From Flavobacteriaceae bacterium (GTDB lineage: Bacteria > Bacteroidota > Bacteroidia > Flavobacteriales > Flavobacteriaceae): a stretch of DNA of 21,086 bases. Each line of letters begins with the position of its first letter. Position 1 is the first letter of the stretch. Of the stretch, positions 7,706 through 14,574 are shown piece by piece. The stretch spans positions 1-21,086 of the forward strand of contig JAURFJ010000011.1 of the NCBI GenBank assembly GCA_030834365.1. The letters run 5' to 3'. The position numbers and the translations under genes were made by a program. The notes under the pieces are model-generated. The model saw nothing but the letters and a program-made list of their open reading frames with translations, ran no database searches and was not told where the DNA came from.

Positions 7706-10700
7706 TTTTGGTGTTTTTAAGTTGCCATTCTTGCCTGTAACTGTATAAAACTGGTACGATGAAAAGCGTAATTAGAGCGATGAGCATTCCACCGAAACTA
7801 GGTATGGCCATAGGAATCATAATGTCACTTCCTTTCCCTGTACTGGTTAGAATGGGCAAAAGTGCCAAGAGGGTGGTAGCCGTGGTCATCAAACAAGGGC
7901 GTATTCTGCGCTCACCGGCTTCTATCACCTTAGTGTGTATTTCTTGCACCGTCTTAGGTGTACCTCCTCTAAAGGATTGAGTGAGATAGGTAGCCATAAG
8001 CACCCCGTCGTCTGTGGCTATTCCAAAAAGGGCAATGAATCCGACCCAAACGGCCACACTCAAGTTGACCGGACCAATTTGAAATAGCTCGCGCAGATTT
8101 TCACCAAAGAAACTGAAATTTAAGAACCACGGCTGGCTGTAAAGGCCTATAAGGATGAATCCGCCGGCAAAAGCCACAGCAATTCCAGAGAAAACCATGA
8201 GAGAGGTACTCACCGATTTAAACTGTACATACAGAATCAAAAAAATAATGGCTAGGGCCAATGGCACCACTATTGACAGTGTTCGGGCCGCTCGCAGCTG
8301 GTTTTCATAGGTGCCAGTAAAGGCGTAACTCACACCTGAGGGCACCTCTATAGCCCCTAATCGAATTTGATCTTGAATGAAGCTTTGAGCGCTTTCAACC
8401 ACCTCAACCTCTGCGTAGCCAGCTGCCTTATCGAATAGCACATATCCAACTAAAAAGGTGTCTTCACTCTTTATAGCTTGAGGGCCTTTTTCAAAACGAA
8501 TATCGGCTAATTGCCCCAAACGAACGCGCTGGTTTGCATTACTATCTACATAGATGTCTTCTATATCGGCCACCGAATTTCTCAATTCTCGGGGATAGCG
8601 CACGCGAATGCTGTAACGCTCTCTGCCCTCTACTGATTGAGAAACAGGCATTCCACCCAAAGCGAGCTCTATGACCCGCTGAACGTCTTCAATATGCAAC
8701 CCATAGCGCACAAGACGTTCTCTGTCAATATCAATTAATAGATAGGGCTTACCTACAATACGATCGGCAAATACCGAAGAGGTTTTTACCCCCTCTACCG
8801 ATTTTAGAGCAGACTCAAGCTGTAAACCGAATTGCTCGATCTGCTCGAGATCTTGACCCTTTACCTTAATGCCCATGGGGGCGCGCATGCCTGATTGAAG
8901 CATGACTAGGCGCGTTTCAATGGGTTGCAGTTTAGGAGCCGAGGTAACTCCGGCTATTGCTGTCGCACTAACGATCTCGTTCCAGATATTATCTGTAGAT
9001 TGAATATCTGGGCGCCAATTTCTAAAGTACGCTCCGTCTTTATCAGCAATGAGCAAGCTGCGGTCAATGCCCAGGCCGTCAACAATTTCAAGGGCCTGGT
9101 TAGCTGAGTCTAGTTTGTGCTCATGATTTGGGTTAAAGGCGAGCTGAGCGCTACTTAGCACAAATAATCCGTCTTGATTTACTTTGTACCGCTGTGGCTT
9201 ACCGAATGCATTAAGCTGGTATTCTGGGTAATACTGAATCACATTTTCAAACATAGAGAGCGGAGCGGGGTCTAAGGCCGACTCAATACGCCCCGACTTG
9301 CCAACGACGATTTCCACCTCTGGAATGGCAGCTACCGCTCTATCAAGCTGTTGTAAAATGCGCCTATTCTCAGAGACACCCGCGTGCGGCATCGAGGTGG
9401 GCATTAACAAGAAAGACCCCTCGTTGAGCGATGGCATAAACTCTTCTGGAGTTTGGCGCATGATGGCGTAACCCACGAGCAGCAGTGCCAGCGGAAGCGA
9501 TAAAAAGGTCAATTTGTTAGAGAGCGCCCAGCCCAAAATAGCGGAATAATAGCGCTTAAAGAGGTAAAAGGTAACTAGAACAACAGCACACAAGAAGGCC
9601 ACGAAAATATAATTAATGACCAAACTGCGATCAAATCCTAGAGGCCTCCAGTAATGCGCCAAAAAACCTAAAATGGTGAAAACGGTGAGCCCAATGTTCA
9701 AACGATTATGCAGCTGTTCACTTATGCGATCGGTGGTCGTTAAAAATTGAAGGGCAGCAAAAACAACGAGTACTAGGGCTGCCCAGTAGCCGTATATCAG
9801 CCCTGCAACACCTAAGGCTGCTAAGCCTATATTGACCGCAAGTTTTATTAAACTGGCTTTTTTAGGACGTTTAAATACCGCTACGGCAAAAGTAGGAATC
9901 AAAAATAGCGTCACCACAACTGCTGCAAGCAAGGCAAACGTTTTTGTGAAGGCTAACGGGCTAAAGAGTTTACCCTCTGCCCCAGTTAGGGTAAACACTG
10001 GAATAAAGCTGATAATAGTGGTGAACACCGCAGTGACCAAGGCTCCTGAAACCTCAGTTGTAGCGGTGTAAACAACCTCGTCGACCGACTGATCTGCTTT
10101 GCGGTTTTCAAGATGATTGAGAATATTCTCCGATAAAATAACCCCGAGATCAACCATGGTTCCGATGGCAATGGCAATACCTGACAGGGCGACAATATTG
10201 GCGTCTACCCCAAAGAGCTTCATGGCAATAAAAACAAACAATATGGCCACCGGAAGTAATCCAGAGATCAGCATCGAGGCCCGAAGGTTGTACACCATGA
10301 CAACCACGATCAAAATAGTGATCAGGATTTCTAGGATAAGGGCTAGACTTAGGGTGTCTAGCGTTTCGTAAATCAAACCACTTCTGTCGTAAAACGGAAC
10401 CACCGTGAGTTGAGAGAAAGTGCCGTCTGCTAAGGTCTTAGAGGGTAAGCCTACGCTGAGCTCACCGAGCTTGTCTTTTACGGAGCCAATCACTTGAAGC
10501 GGATTGGCTCCGTAACGTGCAACAACAACTCCGCCCACTACTTCTACCCCTTCTTTATCAAGCATTCCTCTCCTTTCGGCGGGGCCTAATGAGACCTTGG
10601 CCACATCACCTACGCGTGTAGATTTAAATTGGTCGCTGCGCAAAACCACATTTTCTAAATCGTCGATCGACTGCACATAACCCAGACCACGCACGAGGTA

Positions 10701-11438
10701 TTCGACACTATTAATCTCTAGGGTTTGAGCGCCTACATCTCGATTGCTCTGTTGAACCGCTCTAGCCACCTCAGAAAGGGTCACATTGAATACTTTGAGG
10801 GCCTCAGGATCTACATCGATCTGATACTCTTGCACAAAGCCTCCTATAGAGGCCACCTCTGAAACCCCAGAGGCTGATGCCAGTGCGTATTTAAGGTAGT
10901 AATCTTGAACACTGCGAAGCTCACCCAGGCTCCACCCACCGGTGGGCTTTCCTTGAGGGCTTCGGCCCTCAAGGGTGTACCAAAATACCTGACCCAAAGC
11001 GGTGGCGTCGGGCCCGAGGGCTGGGGCAACCCCGGTAGGAAGTAAGTTATCTGAGAGTGAATTGAGCTTTTCTAAGATGCGGCTTCGACTCCAATAGAAG
11101 TCTATATCTTCCTCGAAGATTACGTAGATGCTCGAAAAACCGAACATTGAAGAACTTCGAACAGTCTTTACCCCCGGTATTCCTAATAGTGAAGAGGTAA
11201 GCGGATAGGTAATTTGATCCTCTATATCCCGAGGTGATCTCCCAGGCCATTTGGTAAATACGATTTGCTGGTTCTCACCAATATCTGGAATAGCGTCTAT
11301 AGCCACCGGATCACTACCTACCCAATTCGATTCAGTGATTAGGGGAAGCGACCGCAATCCCCAAAGCAGCAAAACAGCTAATAGTAGGTAGGCGAAAATT
11401 TTATGGTCGAGAAAAAACTTAATGCTTTTATTGAGCAT
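7695..11438 (-). CDS. cusA: CusA-type Cu(I)/Ag(I) efflux RND transporter
   Basis: The 1247-residue inner-membrane proton/metal antiporter has the RND arrangement of two membrane blocks and two large periplasmic loops. The three methionines that bind Cu(I)/Ag(I) in E. coli CusA (573, 623, 672) correspond to Met679, Met729 and Met846, with the 50-residue spacing of the first pair preserved. Of the proton-relay residues, Asp405 is Asp430, Glu939 is Asp1143 and Lys984 is Cys1182 (RPCLMTT). It is about 200 residues longer than E. coli CusA because of a hydrophobic block (about residues 523-633, several extra helices) and a longer loop between the second and third methionines; long forms are common in Bacteroidota. 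ATG at 11438 gives a normal N terminus (LNKSIKFFLDHK); the open frame to 11495 adds 19 unlikely residues. It is followed by an overlapping TolC gene. Confidence 0.95.
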   Translation of the reverse strand: MLNKSIKFFLDHKIFAYLLLAVLLLWGLRSLPLITESNWVGSDPVAIDAIPDIGENQQIVFTKWPGRSPRDIEDQITYPLTSSLLGIPGVKTVRSSSMFGFSSIYVIFEEDIDFYWSRSRILEKLNSLSDNLLPTGVAPALGPDATALGQVFWYTLEGRSPQGKPTGGWSLGELRSVQDYYLKYALASASGVSEVASIGGFVQEYQIDVDPEALKVFNVTLSEVARAVQQSNRDVGAQTLEINSVEYLVRGLGYVQSIDDLENVVLRSDQFKSTRVGDVAKVSLGPAERRGMLDKEGVEVVGGVVVARYGANPLQVIGSVKDKLGELSVGLPSKTLADGTFSQLTVVPFYDRSGLIYETLDTLSLALILEILITILIVVVMVYNLRASMLISGLLPVAILFVFIAMKLFGVDANIVALSGIAIAIGTMVDLGVILSENILNHLENRKADQSVDEVVYTATTEVSGALVTAVFTTIISFIPVFTLTGAEGKLFSPLAFTKTFALLAAVVVTLFLIPTFAVAVFKRPKKASLIKLAVNIGLAALGVAGLIYGYWAALVLVVFAALQFLTTTDRISEQLHNRLNIGLTVFTILGFLAHYWRPLGFDRSLVINYIFVAFLCAVVLVTFYLFKRYYSAILGWALSNKLTFLSLPLALLLVGYAIMRQTPEEFMPSLNEGSFLLMPTSMPHAGVSENRRILQQLDRAVAAIPEVEIVVGKSGRIESALDPAPLSMFENVIQYYPEYQLNAFGKPQRYKVNQDGLFVLSSAQLAFNPNHEHKLDSANQALEIVDGLGIDRSLLIADKDGAYFRNWRPDIQSTDNIWNEIVSATAIAGVTSAPKLQPIETRLVMLQSGMRAPMGIKVKGQDLEQIEQFGLQLESALKSVEGVKTSSVFADRIVGKPYLLIDIDRERLVRYGLHIEDVQRVIELALGGMPVSQSVEGRERYSIRVRYPRELRNSVADIEDIYVDSNANQRVRLGQLADIRFEKGPQAIKSEDTFLVGYVLFDKAAGYAEVEVVESAQSFIQDQIRLGAIEVPSGVSYAFTGTYENQLRAARTLSIVVPLALAIIFLILYVQFKSVSTSLMVFSGIAVAFAGGFILIGLYSQPWFLNFSFFGENLRELFQIGPVNLSVAVWVGFIALFGIATDDGVLMATYLTQSFRGGTPKTVQEIHTKVIEAGERRIRPCLMTTATTLLALLPILTSTGKGSDIMIPMAIPSFGGMLIALITLFIVPVLYSYRQEWQLKNTKNER

Positions 11439-11445
11439 AGCTGAC

Positions 11446-11521
11446 TGATTTAATAGGCACAAATAATTAGGAACAGAAGCCAAATGCCTGGGCACTTGAC
11501 ACCTAAAGCGCTATTAAATCA
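11446..11521 (-). promoter_or_regulatory. Inverted repeat bridging the upstream stop codon and the cusA start
   Basis: In minus-strand RNA, TGATTTAATAG (11521-11511) starts with the TGA stop of the small HYC_CC_PP-like gene. Its perfect complement CTATTAAATCA (11456-11446) ends 7 nt before the cusA ATG at 11438. The loop is 54 nt and contains a small imperfect hairpin around TGCCCAGGCA. Pairing would cover the ribosome-binding region of cusA. The arms are AT-rich, so the stem is only moderately stable. The geometry is nearly identical to that at 3286-3353. Confidence 0.45.
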
Positions 11522-11908
11522 AATGAGAAAAACCTGCTGAAGCAGCTGAATGTCTTCGAAAATGGGGGGCGGATGATAGGTTGGCAGTGCAATCACCTCA
11601 AGGGGCTGAGGCGAAAAGGGTTTAAAGTCATAGCCCACTGAATGGATAAACACAACAGGAGCCTGATCAAAAGCGTATTCGAAAACCGATGATTTCAGAT
11701 CATCTTGCCCCGTTAGGGTGAAGCGTTCGTCTTCGCAGCAATGGTTCTCAGCGCCCATAACCATTCCGCAGCCATCTGCCTCAGAAAAAAAGGCAACACT
11801 GACTACATGACCCATGCAAAGATGCTTCTCTACTGTCCACGACACCGTAGAGGCCAATACTAAAAGGCCCATGGTCACCGAGAAAAGATTAGACAGTATC
11901 GTCTTCAT
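11519..11908 (-). CDS. HYC_CC_PP-family-like small membrane protein
   Basis: The 129-residue protein has an N-terminal hydrophobic segment (about residues 8-26), then VEKHLC (His29, Cys31; the family's HYC is HLC here), His34, Cys47, the pair Cys57-Cys58 preceded by His56, and near the C terminus YHPPPIF (Pro113-115). This order of HxC, CC and PP is the signature of HYC_CC_PP proteins, a Bacteroidota family of unknown function. The Cys/His sites suggest periplasmic Cu(I) binding. It is the first gene of the apparent metal operon and lies 80 nt before cusA with an inverted repeat linking its stop codon to the cusA start. ATG at 11908 fits the signal segment. A sensor, chaperone or regulatory nascent-chain role is inference. 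Confidence 0.8.
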   Translation of the reverse strand: MKTILSNLFSVTMGLLVLASTVSWTVEKHLCMGHVVSVAFFSEADGCGMVMGAENHCCEDERFTLTGQDDLKSSVFEYAFDQAPVVFIHSVGYDFKPFSPQPLEVIALPTYHPPPIFEDIQLLQQVFLI

Positions 11909-11919
11909 GTCGGTAAAAG

Positions 11920-11939
11920 TACAAAATATTCAATTTGAA
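11920..11939 (-). promoter_or_regulatory. Possible promoter/operator of the metal operon
   Basis: The 49-nt gap before the first operon gene contains, in minus orientation, a TTCAAATTGAA palindrome (11939-11929) and TATTTTGTA (11928-11920). The latter resembles the Bacteroidota -7 element TAnnTTTG but is one base short, and no convincing -33 TTG lies at the usual distance. The same nonamer occurs at 3302-3294, before the TonB receptor. No terminator separates the preceding aminotransferase gene, so read-through is also possible. Confidence 0.25.
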
Positions 11940-11957
11940 CAGATTAGGTGACGCTAG

Positions 11958-13073
11958 TTATGCCTTATAACTTTTAAGCATTGCATTTACAAAGCGATCA
12001 ATTTCTTCATCTGTACCTGTGCTAATACGGCACCAATCATAAAATGGAGGAAAAGGTCTTCCTACCCGAACTCCAAGCTCTAATAATTCAGGTCCAAGCT
12101 CTCTTATATCCCGTTTACTCTCAAAGAAGACAAAGTTGGTACTTGAGGGCACATAAGCCAAGCCTAAATAATTCAATAAATCGTAGATACGCATTTTAGA
12201 CTCTTTTGTTTTTTTCAAAGAAAAATGATAAAACTCTTGATCTTCCAATGCCGCTTCTGCAGCTGCGATGGCCAAAACGTTACTCATCGCCACTAAGTTT
12301 TTACGAATCTCTGCGGCGATTGATGGCTTAGCAATAAGGTACCCAATACGCGTACCTGCCAATCCGTAAACCTTCGAAAAGGTTTTGGAAACAATCACAT
12401 TTTCGCCTTTTCGTACAAGAAAATCCATTGAAGGATAGTCGGGGTCTTCAATAAAGTCGTAGTAGGCTTCGTCACTAAAAACAATAGCCTTTTGACTAGC
12501 CGTTTCGCAAAAATCTAGAAGTCTATTTTTCTCAACTACAGTACCTGTCGGGTTATTCGGATTACAGAGAAAAATTAGTTTGGTATTAATCCCTATTCGA
12601 TTCTCGATCTCATCTAGGTTGTATCCTTTTGATTCATCTACATCTACCCAATTAACAGTTGCTCCCCATTGTTTGGCGAAGTCCATCATGGCCAAAAAAG
12701 TGGGTGCTGCAGATATAATTTCACCACCATTATGAGCAAATGTGAGACCTGTAAGTTTTAATCCTTCTGTTGATCCTCCAGTTATAATTATACTCTCAGG
12801 GTCTACACCGTGTTTTTTAGCAAGCTTGACAGCTAATTGATCACTGTACTCATAAGGATATCTGCATGCGTGGTCGAAGGCTTTAAGAATAGCCTTTTGT
12901 ACCACTTTAGACGGACCATAAGGATTTTCATTTGAGCTAAGCCTTACAATCGGGTCAAGATCCCTGGGATTAAACCTTTCTTTTTCAAATGAAGTTAACA
13001 GCGTTGAAGGGGCCATTAACAACCCCCCCATACCTAAGGACGAACGTAACCAATCTCTTCGCGTTTGGGCCAT
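11958..13073 (-). CDS. Tat-signal PLP-dependent aminotransferase, HisC-like
   Basis: The 371-residue protein is a fold-type I aminotransferase of class I/II resembling histidinol-phosphate aminotransferase: SSNENPYGPS near the start, the CNPNNPTG segment, an SDEAYYDF aspartate that contacts the PLP ring nitrogen, and the Schiff-base lysine Lys234 in TFSKVYGLAGTR. Unusually for this fold, it opens with a twin-arginine signal (TRRDWLRSS then a hydrophobic, Gly-rich stretch), which predicts folded export to the periplasm with cofactor bound. Tat-bearing relatives exist in Bacteroidota but the substrate is not known to me. ATG at 13073 is chosen because a further upstream GTG (13121) lies inside a terminator hairpin and would hide the signal. 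It shares no operon partner of obvious function; the metal operon begins 49 nt beyond its stop. Confidence 0.87.
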   Translation of the reverse strand: MAQTRRDWLRSSLGMGGLLMAPSTLLTSFEKERFNPRDLDPIVRLSSNENPYGPSKVVQKAILKAFDHACRYPYEYSDQLAVKLAKKHGVDPESIIITGGSTEGLKLTGLTFAHNGGEIISAAPTFLAMMDFAKQWGATVNWVDVDESKGYNLDEIENRIGINTKLIFLCNPNNPTGTVVEKNRLLDFCETASQKAIVFSDEAYYDFIEDPDYPSMDFLVRKGENVIVSKTFSKVYGLAGTRIGYLIAKPSIAAEIRKNLVAMSNVLAIAAAEAALEDQEFYHFSLKKTKESKMRIYDLLNYLGLAYVPSSTNFVFFESKRDIRELGPELLELGVRVGRPFPPFYDWCRISTGTDEEIDRFVNAMLKSYKA

Positions 13074-13095
13074 ATTAACAGAGTTTAAGAAGAAC

Positions 13096-13162
13096 AAAAA
13101 AGCATAAACAAAGTACTTCACTTAAGGAAGGGCGTGGCCTTCAATATGCACTTTGTTTATGC
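13096..13162 (-). terminator. Intrinsic terminator of the pxp-gnt transcript, possibly an attenuator for the aminotransferase
   Basis: In minus orientation a perfect 13-bp stem (GCATAAACAAAGT, 13162-13150, with ACTTTGTTTATGC, 13114-13102) is followed directly by six T (13101-13096). The 35-nt loop holds a nested GAAGG/CCTTC hairpin. It lies 74 nt beyond the gntP stop and its T-tract ends 22 nt before the aminotransferase ATG. No T-tract follows on the plus strand, so the direction is clear. Confidence 0.8.
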
Positions 13163-13236
13163 TAAAAATAATTTGGTAAGAGTTAAGATACGTAAAATCA
13201 GTGAATTAAAAAAATAGGCTCAACGCAAAGGTTAAA

Positions 13237-14574
13237 CTAACTGACCAATAAACTCAGTAAAAGCACTACTATAAGCCCTGTCAATCCAAGTACGGTGGTC
13301 ATCATGGTCCATGAGCGGTAGGTCTGGTGCTCGTTGAGTTTCAAATACTGACTCACTAACCAAAACCCTGAGTCATTAACGTGAGAAAAAACAGAGGCTC
13401 CAGAGGCGATAGCCACGGTGATTAAAGCTAAGGCGAATGAAGAATAACTCGCATCAGTAGCCAACGGAGCCACAATTGACGCGGCAGTAATCATGGCCAC
13501 TGTCGAAGAACCTTGAAGCACGCGAACTAATGCAGCCACGCTAAAAGCAACCACAAAAATCGAAAGGTCAGCACGCGCAAATCCCTCGGCAATTTCTAAT
13601 CCAATCGAAGAATCGATGAGTAATTGCTTCAGTACTCCGCCGGCTCCAGTCAGTAAGATGATGGTTCCAGCCGGTTCCATTGACTTGGTGGCCACCTTTA
13701 GAAGACTTTGTTTACTGTGATTTTCGCCTAGTCCAAGAAAAATCCACGCGAGTAGGTTAGCCAAAATGAGTGCCGCAAACGGATGTCCGATAAACGCTAT
13801 CACCCTTTTAAGGTCTTCAGTCATTGGCCAAACTTCAAGCTTTGCAAGGGCAGCCAAAACGATGAGCACTATGGGTACAAATACAATGGCCAAAATCTTG
13901 ATGATTGACGGATAGTTTAGACACTGCTCTTGAGAAATCTCCCCCTCTACAGCTATAAAGATCTTAGTAGAGATGTATCGTCCATAAAAGATACCCGAAA
14001 CAATAGCCGCGGGCATACCCACCAAAAATCCAACCAGAATCACCATGCCTAAGTCGGCACCCAAAATGCTCGCCACGGCAATGGGTCCGGGGGTAGGTGG
14101 GATAAAAGCATGGGTTACCGCCAATCCGGCCAAAAGGGGAAGCGCGAAATACAGCAAAGACTTTCTGGTGCGCTGCTGCAGCGAATACAACAAGGGAACC
14201 AAAAGAATAAAGGCCACGTCGAAGAAGACCGGAATGGCGATGATAAATCCGCTAAAAAGCATCGTCCACGAGGCGTTCTTAAGGCCAAACCGCTCAAGCA
14301 AAAAACGCGAAAGGGCCTCAGCAGACCCTGTGATTTCAAGTAGTGATCCAAAAATGGCCCCCAGACCCACTATGGTGGCCACATAGCCCAACGTACCGCC
14401 CATACCCTTCTCAATTATCTGAAAGATGGCCTCGGCCTTGAGCCCCAAGAGCAAACCAATGGCTATGGTCGAAATCAACAACGAGAGAAAGGCCGGAAGC
14501 CTAAACCTCAAAATAAGCAGCAGCAACAGGGCTAGCCCCAAAAAAAGGGCTACCAGTGAATTCACCTCTATCAT
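13237..14574 (-). CDS. gntP: GntP-family gluconate:H+ symporter
   Basis: The 445-residue protein is almost wholly hydrophobic with about 12-14 predicted helices. It carries the GntP-family segment FIPPTPGP (about residues 157-164) and family-typical stretches including SGFIIAIPVFFDVAFI and a C-terminal HVNDSGFW. The family imports gluconate or related aldonates with protons. Context strongly supports gluconate: the gene overlaps gnd by 4 nt (ATGA), which overlaps gntK by 4 nt, giving uptake, phosphorylation and oxidation in one transcript. It is the last gene before the terminator at 13096-13162. Length matches the usual 440-450 residues. Related sugar acids cannot be excluded as substrates. 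Confidence 0.93.
   Translation of the reverse strand: MIEVNSLVALFLGLALLLLLILRFRLPAFLSLLISTIAIGLLLGLKAEAIFQIIEKGMGGTLGYVATIVGLGAIFGSLLEITGSAEALSRFLLERFGLKNASWTMLFSGFIIAIPVFFDVAFILLVPLLYSLQQRTRKSLLYFALPLLAGLAVTHAFIPPTPGPIAVASILGADLGMVILVGFLVGMPAAIVSGIFYGRYISTKIFIAVEGEISQEQCLNYPSIIKILAIVFVPIVLIVLAALAKLEVWPMTEDLKRVIAFIGHPFAALILANLLAWIFLGLGENHSKQSLLKVATKSMEPAGTIILLTGAGGVLKQLLIDSSIGLEIAEGFARADLSIFVVAFSVAALVRVLQGSSTVAMITAASIVAPLATDASYSSFALALITVAIASGASVFSHVNDSGFWLVSQYLKLNEHQTYRSWTMMTTVLGLTGLIVVLLLSLLVS

Noticed and set aside
7759..10371. Several plus-strand open frames of 60-84 codons within cusA
   Set aside because: Shadows antisense to a fully conserved transporter gene.
13074..13121. GTG start at 13121 for the aminotransferase
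   Set aside because: It lies inside the terminator stem-loop and would bury the twin-arginine signal; the ATG at 13073 gives a normal Tat leader.
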